Counted from the stretch's first letter, positions 35,314 through 45,418 are shown. The stretch is 64,000 bases of DNA from Romboutsia sedimentorum (GCF_030131845.1 NZ_JASKYM010000003.1:215670-279669), one strand, 5' to 3'. Numbers and translations are program-made. The notes: a model not told the origin generated them from the letters alone.

Positions 35314-36831
35314 ATGATGAAAATTATTGAGAGTATAAAAAAATATTCAAAAACAGATAGAGTAGCATTAAGATGCAATGAAGAAAATCTTTCTTACAAA
35401 GAATTAGAAATTTATTCAGAAGCAATAGCGCTATATTTAAAAGAAATGTATGGGGAGGCAAATACTCCAATAGTTATATATGGAAACAAAGAAAACATGA
35501 TAATGCCATGTATGATAGGTGCTTTAAAATCAGGAAGAGCTTATGTTCCACTTGATATTAGTTTTCCAATAGACAGAGTATTTGAAGTAACTAAAGAAGT
35601 TAACCCAAAAGTATTATTTAACTTTAGCGATGAATCTGACTTTGGAGATTTAGAAGTGGTAAATGAAGATAAGCTTAAAGAGATAATAGAAAAATATAAA
35701 GATAATGAAATATCTAAAGATAGTTGGGTAAAAGAAGATGAGGATGCGTATATATTATTTACATCAGGAAGCACAGGCAAGCCAAAGGGTGTTCAGATAA
35801 GTTCTGATAACTTAGATAGTTTTGTTGACTGGGTAAGCCCTCATTTAAAACTTGATGGAAGTGAAAAGGTAATTATGAATCAAGCAGCATATTCATTTGA
35901 CCTTTCAGTTACAACTATATATCCAGGGTTAGTAAATGGAGCTACATTGTTTTCGTTATCAAAGAGTGTATTAGCTGACTATAAAGAATTATTTAATCAA
36001 TTTTCAAAATCTGATATAGCAGTATGGGTTTCAACTCCATCATTTGCTAGGGTATGTGTAACAGAAAATAGTTTTAATAATGAGATGCTAACAAAATTGG
36101 AATCGATGATTTTTATAGGTGAGACTCTTTCAAAGAGTTTAACTAAGGAACTTATATACAGATTCCCTGAAACAAGAATTATAAATGGATACGGGCCAAC
36201 AGAAGCAACTGTTGGTGTTAGTTTAAATTATATGTCACAGGATTTAATTGATGATGAGAAGAGTCTTCCAGTTGGATACCCTATGGAAAATTGTAGAATT
36301 AAAATCATAGATGAATGTGGAAATAGCCTTAAAGATGGTGAAAAAGGCGAAATTGTAATAATAGGACCGTCAGTTTCTAAAGGTTATTTTAATAATAAAG
36401 GAAAGACTGATGAAGTTTTCTATTATGATGAAATTGATGGAGTTAAATGGAGAGCTTATAAAACAGGAGATATGGGGTATATGATAGATGGAAATATATA
36501 CTATTCTGGAAGAAAAGATTTCCAAATTAAATTAAATGGATTTAGAATAGAGATAGAAGATATAGAAAATAACTTAAGAAAAGTTGATAATGTAAAAAAT
36601 GCAATAGTTCTACCAGTTTATAAAAATGATAGTATTGCTTATTTAAAAGGCATTGTAGACTTAAAAGAGAGTAATTCTTTAGGTAATATAAAAAACGGAG
36701 TTTTAATTAAGAAGGAATTAGGAAAATACATACCTTCATATATGATTCCAAGAAATATAAAAATTATAGATGAGTTTCCACTAAATATTAATGGGAAAAT
36801 AGATAGAAAGAAACTTATGGAGGAAAATTAA
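35314..36831 (+). CDS. dltA: D-alanine--D-alanyl carrier protein ligase DltA
   Basis: A 505-residue AMP-forming ligase. The adenylation motifs are in order: LFTSGSTGKPKGVQIS (~residue 150), the core YGPTEATVG (~295), the TGD motif YKTGDMGY, and the C-terminal NGKIDRKKL Lys motif. It activates D-alanine and loads it on the phosphopantetheine of DltC in the cytoplasm. Two adjacent ATGs exist; AAGGATGG is a better distance for the second (35317). The stop overlaps dltB's ATG by one base pair set (TAATG). Confidence 0.96.
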   Translation: MMKIIESIKKYSKTDRVALRCNEENLSYKELEIYSEAIALYLKEMYGEANTPIVIYGNKENMIMPCMIGALKSGRAYVPLDISFPIDRVFEVTKEVNPKVLFNFSDESDFGDLEVVNEDKLKEIIEKYKDNEISKDSWVKEDEDAYILFTSGSTGKPKGVQISSDNLDSFVDWVSPHLKLDGSEKVIMNQAAYSFDLSVTTIYPGLVNGATLFSLSKSVLADYKELFNQFSKSDIAVWVSTPSFARVCVTENSFNNEMLTKLESMIFIGETLSKSLTKELIYRFPETRIINGYGPTEATVGVSLNYMSQDLIDDEKSLPVGYPMENCRIKIIDECGNSLKDGEKGEIVIIGPSVSKGYFNNKGKTDEVFYYDEIDGVKWRAYKTGDMGYMIDGNIYYSGRKDFQIKLNGFRIEIEDIENNLRKVDNVKNAIVLPVYKNDSIAYLKGIVDLKESNSLGNIKNGVLIKKELGKYIPSYMIPRNIKIIDEFPLNINGKIDRKKLMEEN

Positions 36832-37979
36832 TGACGTTTTCACAATATGGAGATTATTTCTATCTTTATATACTACTATTAACATCAATACCAGCAATTA
36901 TTTTAGGCTTAAATGGTAAAAATATAAAGTACTATGGAATGATTGCGAGTTCATTTATGATACTTTTAATAATAGGAGTAAATGTTCAACTTTCATTCTT
37001 GATAGCCTTTATAATAATTCAAATTATAGTAGTTAAAGGATATGAATATGTAAGAAAAAAAACCGATAGTAAATATGTATACTGGATATTTTTATTAGCT
37101 TCAATGTCTCCAATTATAGCCAATAAGCTTTTGCCAGTAGAAATATTTGGTCCTATTGGGTTTATAGGTTTATCTTATTTAAATTTCAAAACTATCCAAA
37201 TGGTTATTGAAATTTATGATGGAGCAATAAAAGAAGTTAAGATTTCTAAAATGCTTTATTTTGTATTGTTTTTCCCAACACTAAGTTCGGGACCAATTGA
37301 TAGGTCAAGAAGATTTGAGAAAGATTTAGAAACAAAGATATCTAGAGATGAATATATAGAGGAATATTTAATACCAGGTGTGACAAAGATATTTATGGGA
37401 ATTGGGTATAAATTTATAATAGCATTTTTACTTGATACACATTGGATGTCACATATACCACCAGAAAAAACTTTCTTTAATGCTCTTAGCTACATGTATG
37501 CATATAGTTTATACTTATTCTTTGATTTTGGAGGATACAGTTTATTTGCAGTAGGGACAAGTTATATATTTGGTATAAAGGCACCAGATAACTTCGACAA
37601 GCCATTTATAAGTAAGGATATGAAAGAATTTTGGACTAGATGGCATATAAGTCTTTCAAGATGGTTTGGAGATTATATTTTCTCAAGATTTGTAATAGCT
37701 TCTATGAGAAAGAAAAGATTTAAGAAAAGAGCTACAGCAGGTCGTGTTGCTCAAATGATTACAATGACAATTATGGGATTTTGGCACGGATTAACTTGGT
37801 TTTATATTGTATACGGATTATATCAAGGTGTAGTACTTGTATTAACTGATATTTACCAAAAAAATTCTAAGTTTTATAAAAAACATAAGAAAGAAAAATG
37901 GTTTGAGATTGTTCAAATTGTAATAACATTCCATATTGCATGTTTTGGATTATTGATATTCTCAGGGTATTTTTCATAA
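36831..37979 (+). CDS. dltB: D-alanyl-lipoteichoic acid acyltransferase DltB (MBOAT)
   Basis: A 382-residue membrane O-acyltransferase with ~10-11 spans. MBOAT features: FFPTLSSGPIDRSRRF (~residue 145), FWTRWHISLSRWFGDY (~264-279) and the active-site His in MGFWHGLTWFYIVYG (~315-329). It moves D-alanine from DltC across or into the membrane for transfer by DltX/DltD. It begins on the last base of dltA (ATGA overlap style), so translation is coupled. Confidence 0.96.
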   Translation: MTFSQYGDYFYLYILLLTSIPAIILGLNGKNIKYYGMIASSFMILLIIGVNVQLSFLIAFIIIQIIVVKGYEYVRKKTDSKYVYWIFLLASMSPIIANKLLPVEIFGPIGFIGLSYLNFKTIQMVIEIYDGAIKEVKISKMLYFVLFFPTLSSGPIDRSRRFEKDLETKISRDEYIEEYLIPGVTKIFMGIGYKFIIAFLLDTHWMSHIPPEKTFFNALSYMYAYSLYLFFDFGGYSLFAVGTSYIFGIKAPDNFDKPFISKDMKEFWTRWHISLSRWFGDYIFSRFVIASMRKKRFKKRATAGRVAQMITMTIMGFWHGLTWFYIVYGLYQGVVLVLTDIYQKNSKFYKKHKKEKWFEIVQIVITFHIACFGLLIFSGYFS

Positions 37980-37997
37980 TTTAAGGAGGAGTATAAA

Positions 37998-38225
37998 ATG
38001 GAAGAGAAGGTTATAGAAATATTTGAAGATGTTTTAGGGTGTGATGAGATAAGAGATGATTTAGATATGAATTTATTTGAAACAGAACTTTTAGATTCAC
38101 TTGCTATAATAGAGGTTTTACTTGAAATTGAAGAAAGACTTGGAATACCACTTCAACCAACTGATCTAGAAAGAAGTGATATGGCAACAGTAAATAATTT
38201 AGTTAAGTTTTTAAAAACAAAATAG
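37998..38225 (+). CDS. dltC: D-alanyl carrier protein DltC
   Basis: A 75-residue acyl-carrier-like protein. The phosphopantetheine Ser is in ELLDSLAIIEV (~residue 36). Length and acidic character match DltC. It carries D-alanine between DltA and DltB. The AAGGAGG site and 18-nt gap place it as last gene of the dlt operon, before a strong terminator. Confidence 0.95.
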   Translation: MEEKVIEIFEDVLGCDEIRDDLDMNLFETELLDSLAIIEVLLEIEERLGIPLQPTDLERSDMATVNNLVKFLKTK

Positions 38226-38265
38226 ACTAAATTGTTTTAAAATTAGTTTGATAAAAAATGAAATT

Positions 38266-38315
38266 AAACACTCTACACAATAGACTTGAAAAGTTTATTG
38301 TGTAGGGTGTTTTTA
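38266..38315 (+). terminator. Terminator of the dlt operon
   Basis: AACACTCTACACAATA pairs with TATTGTGTAGGGTGTT (one G-U), extended by partial pairing in the loop, followed by T residues. Confidence 0.88.
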
Positions 38316-38408
38316 TATGCTTATAATAGTTTCGTAATTTGTCAAAATGTGGTAAAATATCACATATATTAGTTTGTAAATAGAATGATAATGTTAAGGG
38401 GGATACAA

Positions 38409-40949
38409 TTGAAAATTTCAAATAAAACTATAATAAGCTTAATAACCTCACTTTTAGTAATGGAAAGCGCTACAGGGTTAGTATTTGCAAATCCAGAGGT
38501 AAAAGATGCTGAGATAAAAAATGCTATAAATCAAGAAGAGCCATTTGTAATTACAGGGGAGATACCAAATCAAAGCCAAAAAGATAATATATCTGAGGAA
38601 CAAATTATAATTCAATATTTAAATAAATTGCAAACAACATCTACATTTAAATTCAAATCTAAAGAAGACGACAAAGCAGACTCACAAGTTATAGTAAGAC
38701 TACAACAATATATAAAAAACATACCTATATATGGTTCAGACATAGTGGCTTGCATAGACTATAATGGAGAAATTAAGTCAATATCAGGATATATAGAATC
38801 TACACAAGAAGCATTAAAGAATTTTAAAACTACATTTAAAATAAATAAAGGAGAAGCTATAAACATAGCAATAGAAAAATTTGGAGTATCAAAGAGTAAA
38901 AATAAAAATATAGATACACAATTGTATGTATATAAAAATATAGATGAATATAAGCTTGCATATAAAGTTGATTTAAAAATGATAGATACACAATTACAGA
39001 GTCAGACTATATTTATAGATGCAAATGATGGAAGTATAATACGTCAATCTGAAAATATAAATAACTTAGTACAACCCAAAATAGCTAATGCAAAGGGAGT
39101 ATTTGGTGATGACAAAGAAATACAAGTAGCTTATAAACAAGGAGAAGCAAATTTTGCTGATGGAAATTATTTTATAGATAATACTAGAGGGAAAAATCCG
39201 ATAAAAACAGTAGATTTAAAAGGACAATATTATTTTCAATATGATTTGATTAATTCTATGGAAAAAGACATAAAGTATTATACACAAAATTTAGAACAAA
39301 GCGATGGTAAATTTGTAGATGCACACTACTATGTAGGAAAAGCGTATGATTTTTATCATGATACGCTTAATAGAGATGGGATAGATACAAATGGAAGCAA
39401 ACCAGTAGTACTTGCAAATGTAAATAATCCTGGGAATGCATTTTATATTCAAGATAAAGGGATAGATGTTTTAGCATTTGGAAATGGAGATTCAGAAAAT
39501 TATGATGCATCGGGTTCTATAGATATAGTAGGGCATGAATATACTCATTCAATAGTACAACATACAGCTAAATTAGAATATGAGGGCCAATCAGGAGCTA
39601 TAGATGAAGCATATGGAGATATATTTGGGACTTTGATAGAACATAGCTATAAAACAGATAAGAATTGGATTATAGGTGAGGATATGGTTAAAAATGGATA
39701 TCTAAGGGACTTAAGTAATCCTAATGTAGATGATGTTGATAAATTAAAAGTATGCAATGAAATTCATACTCATAATTTAAGATGTGATAATAATTATGTT
39801 CATTATAATAGTGAGATAATAGATAAAGTAGCATACCTAATATCACAGGGAGGAATTCATAATGATATTAATATTGAGGGAATTGGAGAAAAACGAATGG
39901 GTGAAATTTTCTACAATGCGCTTACAGAAGGTTTATATTCTCAATCTAATTTCAAACATTTAGGTGAAGTTTTAATATCTAAAACTAAGACATCTACTGA
40001 AAAAGAAACAGTAGAAAATGCACTGAAATCAGTAGGAATAATAGATTCTCAGGTTGGTATAAATGAAATTATAGGTAGCACTAGATATGAAACAGCTACT
40101 AAGATAAGTCAAAGTGGATGGAGTGAGGCTAACAATGTAGTACTTATAAATTCAAGTGCTATGGCAGATGCACTTTCTTCTACACCATTTGCTAAATCTA
40201 AGAATGCACCTATACTTTTAACACAAAGTAATAAATTAAATGAGGAAACTAAAAAAGAGATAAGTAGATTAAAAGCTAAAAATGTATATGTAATAGGTGG
40301 AAGTAGTGTAGTATCTGATAATGTGATTTCTGAACTTAAATCTATGGGGCTTACTGTAGATAGAATTAGTGGAGATGATAGATACATGACGTCACTAGAA
40401 GTTGCAAAAAGATTAGGAAATATATCAGAAATAGCATTTGTGAATGGAGAAACTGGTATTCCTGATGGAGTATCAATAGCTCCAGTTGCGTCTACTAAAA
40501 ATATGCCAATAGCACTTGTATCTCCTAGAGATGGAGCTAAGGTATTTAACGAGTATATAAATTATAATAACATTAAAGCATCTTATATTATAGGAAAACA
40601 AAGTGCTATATCAAATGAAATTACAAATAAATTACCTAATGCAAAAAGATTAGGTGGAAACGATAGAGATGAGACTAATGCGATTATAATAAAAGAGTTT
40701 TACAATGACAACAATCTTAATAATATGTTTGTAACTAAGGATGGAATGGACAAAGAGGACAATCTTATAGATGCACTGTCTATAGGTGTTTTAGCATCTA
40801 AGGAGGCATCACCAGTTGTAATAGTAGGTAAAAATTTAAATGAAAAACAAGAGGAAGTGTTATATTCTAAAAAACCAAAGATTCTTACGCAAGTTGGAGG
40901 AAATGGTAATGAAAATGCATTTGAAAGAATAAAACAATTATATAATTAA
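38409..40949 (+). CDS. Secreted M4 (thermolysin-like) metalloprotease with three CWB2 wall-binding repeats
   Basis: The start is the TTG at 38409, 5 nt after AAGGGGGA; upstream ATGs lie before the ribosome site. The 846-residue protein has a signal peptide (to ~residue 26), an FTP/PepSY propeptide (~50-215), and an M4 catalytic domain with zinc motif GHEYTHS (~375), the third ligand Glu in GAIDEAYGD and the catalytic His in NNYVHYNSE. Residues ~560-846 are three cell-wall-binding type 2 repeats (STRYETATKIS, DDRYMTSLEVAK, NDRDETNAIIIK). CWB2 binds the secondary wall polymer in this family of clostridia, so this is a wall-anchored rather than freely released protease. Confidence 0.94.
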   Translation: MKISNKTIISLITSLLVMESATGLVFANPEVKDAEIKNAINQEEPFVITGEIPNQSQKDNISEEQIIIQYLNKLQTTSTFKFKSKEDDKADSQVIVRLQQYIKNIPIYGSDIVACIDYNGEIKSISGYIESTQEALKNFKTTFKINKGEAINIAIEKFGVSKSKNKNIDTQLYVYKNIDEYKLAYKVDLKMIDTQLQSQTIFIDANDGSIIRQSENINNLVQPKIANAKGVFGDDKEIQVAYKQGEANFADGNYFIDNTRGKNPIKTVDLKGQYYFQYDLINSMEKDIKYYTQNLEQSDGKFVDAHYYVGKAYDFYHDTLNRDGIDTNGSKPVVLANVNNPGNAFYIQDKGIDVLAFGNGDSENYDASGSIDIVGHEYTHSIVQHTAKLEYEGQSGAIDEAYGDIFGTLIEHSYKTDKNWIIGEDMVKNGYLRDLSNPNVDDVDKLKVCNEIHTHNLRCDNNYVHYNSEIIDKVAYLISQGGIHNDINIEGIGEKRMGEIFYNALTEGLYSQSNFKHLGEVLISKTKTSTEKETVENALKSVGIIDSQVGINEIIGSTRYETATKISQSGWSEANNVVLINSSAMADALSSTPFAKSKNAPILLTQSNKLNEETKKEISRLKAKNVYVIGGSSVVSDNVISELKSMGLTVDRISGDDRYMTSLEVAKRLGNISEIAFVNGETGIPDGVSIAPVASTKNMPIALVSPRDGAKVFNEYINYNNIKASYIIGKQSAISNEITNKLPNAKRLGGNDRDETNAIIIKEFYNDNNLNNMFVTKDGMDKEDNLIDALSIGVLASKEASPVVIVGKNLNEKQEEVLYSKKPKILTQVGGNGNENAFERIKQLYN

Positions 40950-41074
40950 TAGTTATTTTGATCATTAAAATATTATTTGTTTGTTCTTATTAAATAAAAA
41001 AATAATAAAGTAGAAAATATTTTTAGTTTGTTAGAAAATTATATTTTATAACTTTTAAGTGTTAGGTGAAAAAA

Positions 41075-41857
41075 ATGAATGATAAAAATAAAAGAATTAT
41101 TACGATATTTGTTTATATTAGTATTATGGGAATTGGTAATTACATAAACAGTAATATTTTATCAAAAAATAGAACTGATTTTGAGATACTATTAGTTTCT
41201 TTTATAATACAGTTTATAGGATCGCTTAGTATAATTTACATAGTAAAAAAATATTATGGATGGAAAAATATAGGGTTTAGTAAAATAAATTTAAAAAGCA
41301 TAATATGGTTTATACCATATTTAATATTGATAACATTAATATTAACTGATTTTTTAAAATATATTTATATAAGTTCTTCATCATTTACCCACATTATGTG
41401 GGCGAAATTAGGAATAAATTTTATAGCAACTTTATTAGTAGGATTTTGTGAAGAAGTTATATTTAGAGGAATATTACTTACAAAGGTTAATCCAAAAGAC
41501 AATATTTTAAAATTAATGATTTTAAGTACATTTTGGTTTGCCATTATACATGTTGTAAATATATTTATGGGAATGCCCTTAGGTTCTGTATTTGCTCAAA
41601 TGATATATTCTGGGTTACTAGGGTTTTCATTTGTGTCTTTAGCAATTAAGTTGAATAATTTATGGCCCATAATAGCATTTCATTCTTTATGGAACTTTGT
41701 AGGGGTATCTTCAGTATTAGTTGGGTATAAATCATCAAATATTAGTTCGCTAATTGTAATTTTAAATATTATAGTAGGAACTATTTTATGGATATCAATT
41801 ATAAAACAAGAAAAGAATAAGACTATAAATATTAATGAAACTAGAAAATTAACATAG
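41075..41857 (+). CDS. CPBP family intramembrane metalloprotease
   Basis: The ATG at 41075 follows TTAGGTG; a GTG at 41066 is part of that ribosome site. The 260-residue protein has ~8 membrane spans and the CPBP (CAAX protease/bacteriocin-processing, abortive-infection-type) motifs: CEEVIFRG (~residue 131), the FAIIH motif (~154) and AFHSLWN (~205). Such proteins process peptides or act in bacteriocin immunity; the substrate is unknown here. It follows the M4 protease gene but no shared function is evident. Confidence 0.9.
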   Translation: MNDKNKRIITIFVYISIMGIGNYINSNILSKNRTDFEILLVSFIIQFIGSLSIIYIVKKYYGWKNIGFSKINLKSIIWFIPYLILITLILTDFLKYIYISSSSFTHIMWAKLGINFIATLLVGFCEEVIFRGILLTKVNPKDNILKLMILSTFWFAIIHVVNIFMGMPLGSVFAQMIYSGLLGFSFVSLAIKLNNLWPIIAFHSLWNFVGVSSVLVGYKSSNISSLIVILNIIVGTILWISIIKQEKNKTININETRKLT

Positions 41858-41865
41858 TTATATAT

Positions 41866-41895
41866 AGCATCCAATGTTTATATTGGATGCTATTT
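41866..41895 (+). terminator. Terminator after CPBP gene
   Basis: TAGCATCCAAT pairs with ATTGGATGCTA, followed by TTTTG. Confidence 0.75.
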
Positions 41896-42010
41896 TGTAT
41901 TTTCATATAAATATAAAAGGTATAGTATAAAAATGAGTTTGAATTAATCATATATATATAATAATATAGTAGATAGAACTTAATAAAAAAGAACGGTAAG
42001 GTGTATTAAA

Positions 42011-43174
42011 ATGGAAGAACTAATAAAGGCAATTGATGAAATAACACAACAAGAAATTATAAAGTTGGTTATTAGCAACAAAAAAAGTAAAGATGTAGAG
42101 TACAACAAAATAAATGCGACTCTAAAAGAAAGTAATAAAAATCAATACTACCAAATAGAAAAATATACAGACAAGCAAGTATTTCATGAAAATATTGATA
42201 AAGAAGAATTAAAAGAAAAAATTATGGGGTATATAAAAGAAGATTATAAGCAGCTTGTAGCTTGGTCAGAGAGTACTACATTTGACTTTAAAATATCTAA
42301 AAAAGGAAAGGTATTTTTAGGGAAGAAAAAAGGTGATAATGCAAAACTTGCTAACAAAAGCCACAATAAAGAAAAAAATTATATATTAAAAGAAGGTATG
42401 ATAATACAACCTCTTATAGATTTAGGTGTATTTACTAAAGAAGGTAAAGTAGTAAATTCAAAATATGATAAATATAAGCAAATAAATAGATTTATAGAAG
42501 TTATTGATGATGAGGTTAAAAAGAATGATTATAAAGAACTTACTATATTAGACTTTGGATGTGGAAAATCTTATTTAACATTTGTACTTTACTATTATTT
42601 TGTGGAGATTAAAAAAATTAATGTTAAAATGATAGGATTAGATTTAAAGGAAGATGTTATTCAAAAATGTAATGAAATAGCTAAAAGATATAATTATGAA
42701 AATTTAAGTTTTGAATTAGGTGATATAAATGGATTTAAGTATAACAATAAGGTGGATATGGTAATAACTCTACATGCATGTGATACAGCTACAGATTATG
42801 CTTTATATAATGCAGTAAAGTGGAATACTAAGATGATATTCTCAGTTCCTTGTTGCCAACATGAATTTAATGCTCAAATGAAATCTGAATCTCTATCATT
42901 ACTTACAAAGTATGGAATAGTACAAGAAAGGGTAGCTGCGCTTATGACAGATGCAGTTAGAGCTAATTTATTAGAACACTTAGGATATAAAACACAACTT
43001 TTAGAATTTATAGATATATCACATTCTCCTAAAAATATATTAATTAGAGCTTCTAAAGGAAATATATCTAGTGAAAAAAGAGAAAAAGCTTTAGATGAAG
43101 TTAATAATTTAATGAATGAATTTAAATTTAAACCAACTTTATATAATTTATTAAAAGAAGATAATTTAATATAA
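42011..43174 (+). CDS. SAM-dependent methyltransferase (Methyltransf_32-like)
   Basis: A 387-residue protein. The SAM-binding motif ILDFGCGKSYLTF (~residue 178) and MIGLDLKEDVIQKC are followed by MVITLHACDTATDYAL and SVPCCQHEFN, the pattern of the Methyltransf_32 family that also includes eukaryotic METTL25/RRNAD1-type proteins. The N-terminal ~150 residues are a family-specific region. The substrate (RNA or protein) is not established. It stands alone between terminators. Confidence 0.85.
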   Translation: MEELIKAIDEITQQEIIKLVISNKKSKDVEYNKINATLKESNKNQYYQIEKYTDKQVFHENIDKEELKEKIMGYIKEDYKQLVAWSESTTFDFKISKKGKVFLGKKKGDNAKLANKSHNKEKNYILKEGMIIQPLIDLGVFTKEGKVVNSKYDKYKQINRFIEVIDDEVKKNDYKELTILDFGCGKSYLTFVLYYYFVEIKKINVKMIGLDLKEDVIQKCNEIAKRYNYENLSFELGDINGFKYNNKVDMVITLHACDTATDYALYNAVKWNTKMIFSVPCCQHEFNAQMKSESLSLLTKYGIVQERVAALMTDAVRANLLEHLGYKTQLLEFIDISHSPKNILIRASKGNISSEKREKALDEVNNLMNEFKFKPTLYNLLKEDNLI

Positions 43175-43185
43175 CACAAAACTGA

Positions 43186-43250
43186 GCACTAGTTTGTTAA
43201 TAATATTTAGTTATAATACTAAAATAACAAATAAGTAGCTCAGTTTTTAT
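43186..43250. terminator. Convergent terminator, AACTGAGC...GCTCAGTT
   Basis: AAACTGAGC pairs with GCTCAGTTT across a long, partly paired loop, with T and A runs allowing use by the methyltransferase gene (plus) and the Gx transporter gene (minus). Confidence 0.65.
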
Positions 43251-43257
43251 GTTGTAA

Positions 43258-43800
43258 TTAATTACTTTTTAAATCTAATTTGCTTTTAAAATAAGGTAAT
43301 TTTAAGAGATGAGATAAGAGATAATTAGCAGATAACCCCACGAATATACCTGTACCAATACCTACCCCAGATAAAATAGGAAGGTATAAAAACATATTAA
43401 AATTATTTAGTATAAGTGAAGCTGCAAGTAACTGACCTACATTATGAAAAACAGCAGCAGATGCGCTAACACCTATTATAGATACATGTTTGCCACCAAG
43501 TTCCTTGACTACAAGAGTAGCTATAAAGCTTAAAATTCCTCCAGTTGCGCTATATAGTAGCATAGATACATTGCCACCAAGCATAGATGCCAAAAACAAC
43601 CTTAAAAGTAGTACAGCAAAAGAATCTTTATAACTATCTAATGTATAAACCGATATTATTATAACTAGGTTGGCTAAGCCCAATTTAGCACCAGGAGTTA
43701 TAAATGGTACAGGTATCATACGTTCAATTAAAGAAAGTATCAAAGCCATAGATACAAGTAATGACATATAAACCATTTTAGAAGTTTTATTTAATTTCAT
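43258..43800 (-). CDS. Gx transporter family membrane protein (EetB / HepPP synthase component I-like)
   Basis: A 180-residue membrane protein with ~5 spans and the family text RMIPVPFITPGAKLGLANLV (~residues 27-46), LRLFLASMLGGN and SAAVFHNVGQLLAA. It is often annotated as heptaprenyl diphosphate synthase component I, but it is an ECF-S-component-like protein. From memory, EetB of the Listeria extracellular electron transfer locus belongs to this family. It lies 4 nt after the NusG-II protein gene on the same strand, the same pairing as EetA-EetB. Substrate unknown. Confidence 0.85.
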   Translation of the reverse strand: MKLNKTSKMVYMSLLVSMALILSLIERMIPVPFITPGAKLGLANLVIIISVYTLDSYKDSFAVLLLRLFLASMLGGNVSMLLYSATGGILSFIATLVVKELGGKHVSIIGVSASAAVFHNVGQLLAASLILNNFNMFLYLPILSGVGIGTGIFVGLSANYLLSHLLKLPYFKSKLDLKSN

Positions 43801-43804
43801 AATA

Positions 43805-44200
43805 TTAATGTGACAGTATCATATCAGATGAACTATCCTTTTCATCTCCTTTAATTTCTATTATTAATTTATGAGGAAGGCATATAATGCTTTGCCCCAC
43901 TTTAGATGAAATCCCTTGATTAACACATAAAGAATCTTTACAATCAGCATCCACTATTTGTATTGTATCATCTTTTACTAAGATGGTATTTTTTCCATAT
44001 TTAGTTTTTATAACAAATGTTTTTTCTCCCTTAAATGACGATAAAGGTATATTATCATAAAATTTACCTGCAAGTGTTATATTAGCATAGGTTGTACTTA
44101 AATCAGCAGATAATGTTTTTGAAAATATAAGCTGTGGAATAAAGGATAAAACTATAAGAAATAAAATGATAACTATATCAAGCTTTTTCAAAGTTTTCAT
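43805..44200 (-). CDS. NusG domain II-containing extracytoplasmic protein (EetA-like)
   Basis: A 131-residue protein with one N-terminal membrane anchor (~residues 8-27) and an extracellular NusG-II beta domain (KYGKNTILVKDDTIQIVDADCKDSLCV, split; QSIICLPHKLIIEI). The Cys-X5-Cys and the ICLPHKL motif are characteristic. It forms an operon with the Gx transporter gene and is divergent from apbE. This trio is the core of many flavin-linked extracellular redox loci, so electron transfer outside the membrane is inferred. Confidence 0.88.
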   Translation of the reverse strand: MKTLKKLDIVIILFLIVLSFIPQLIFSKTLSADLSTTYANITLAGKFYDNIPLSSFKGEKTFVIKTKYGKNTILVKDDTIQIVDADCKDSLCVNQGISSKVGQSIICLPHKLIIEIKGDEKDSSSDMILSH

Positions 44201-44386
44201 TAAAAAGTTCTCCTTAAAATTTAATTAATAAAATATAAAAGTTTTACTAACTAAAGTTTAAGTTATTTAGAAGCAATTTAGCAAGATAAAAATTATATAT
44301 GCGTTAAAAAGTACTAATAGAAGAGAATAAAAAAGGTGTATAATATATTACATAAATAATAAAACTTTATCAAAAGGGAGAGTATT

Positions 44387-45418
44387 ATGAAGAAAAAGAC
44401 AATTCTTATGGTTATAATTTTTGTTTTAGCTATCAATTTAGCTGGGTGTAAATCTACAAAGTCAAATGAACCAATAACGAGAACTGAATTAATGATGGGA
44501 ACAGTAATCAAAGTCACTTTATATGAAAATGAAAGTCAAAAAATATTAGATAAAGTATTCAAACGCATAAGTGAGATAGAAAATTTAGTTAGTATCAATA
44601 AAAATGGAACAGAGCTTGATAAACTAAATGAAAATGCAGGAATACAGAAAGTGAAGCTTAGTGAAACTAGTTATGATATTATTAATAAAGGATTAGAGTA
44701 TTCAAAATTGTCTAATGGAGGATATGATATTTCTATTGGACCTTTAGTTAAACTATGGAGTATAGGACTTCCAGAAGCAAAAGTACCAACTAAAGAAGAG
44801 GTAGAAGATACTATAAATTATGTTGGCTATTCTAAGATTCAGATGAACGATTCTACTCATGAAGCATTTTTAACACAAAAAGGAATGATGTTAGACTTAG
44901 GAAGTATAGCTAAGGGGTATGCTACTGACGAAGTTGCTAGAATTTTAAAAGAAGATAATGTTAAGAGCGCTATTATTGATTTGGGTGGTAACATATATGC
45001 ATTAGGTTCAAAAGAAGAAAATGAAAAATGGAATATAGGTATTCAAGACCCATTTGATAGTAGAGGTAACGTAGTTGGATCAATTGAGGTTTCTGATAAG
45101 TCAGTTGTTACAAGTGGTGTTTATGAGAGGTTTATCGAAAAGGATGGAGTTAAATATCATCATATATTAAATCCAAAAACAGGATACCCTTATAAAACAG
45201 AAATAGCAGGTGTATCAATAGTAGCACAAAAATCAATCGATGCAGATGCACTATCAACTTTAATATTTACAAAAGGATTAAAAGAAGGATTAAAGTTAGT
45301 AGAAGATATAGAAAATGTAGATGCAGTTTTCATAACAAAAGAAAAAAAAGTGTATACAACAAAAGGATTAAAAGACAATCTTAAATTAATGAATAAAAAA
45401 TTTGAACTTGGTAATTAA
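44387..45418 (+). CDS. apbE: FAD:protein FMN transferase ApbE (lipoprotein)
   Basis: A 343-residue protein with a lipoprotein signal (lipobox LAGC, Cys ~21). ApbE features: the start ELMMGTVIKVTLY, DISIGPLVKLWSIG, LDLGSIAKGYATDEV (~residue 163), IDLGGNIYALGS, HHILNPKTGYP (Mg/FAD site) and the late DADALSTLIF. It attaches FMN to Thr/Ser of FMN-binding domain proteins (as in Rnf/Nqr subunits) on the outer face of the membrane. No FMN-bind acceptor gene is in the window. Ribosome site AAGGGAG. Confidence 0.95.
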   Translation: MKKKTILMVIIFVLAINLAGCKSTKSNEPITRTELMMGTVIKVTLYENESQKILDKVFKRISEIENLVSINKNGTELDKLNENAGIQKVKLSETSYDIINKGLEYSKLSNGGYDISIGPLVKLWSIGLPEAKVPTKEEVEDTINYVGYSKIQMNDSTHEAFLTQKGMMLDLGSIAKGYATDEVARILKEDNVKSAIIDLGGNIYALGSKEENEKWNIGIQDPFDSRGNVVGSIEVSDKSVVTSGVYERFIEKDGVKYHHILNPKTGYPYKTEIAGVSIVAQKSIDADALSTLIFTKGLKEGLKLVEDIENVDAVFITKEKKVYTTKGLKDNLKLMNKKFELGN

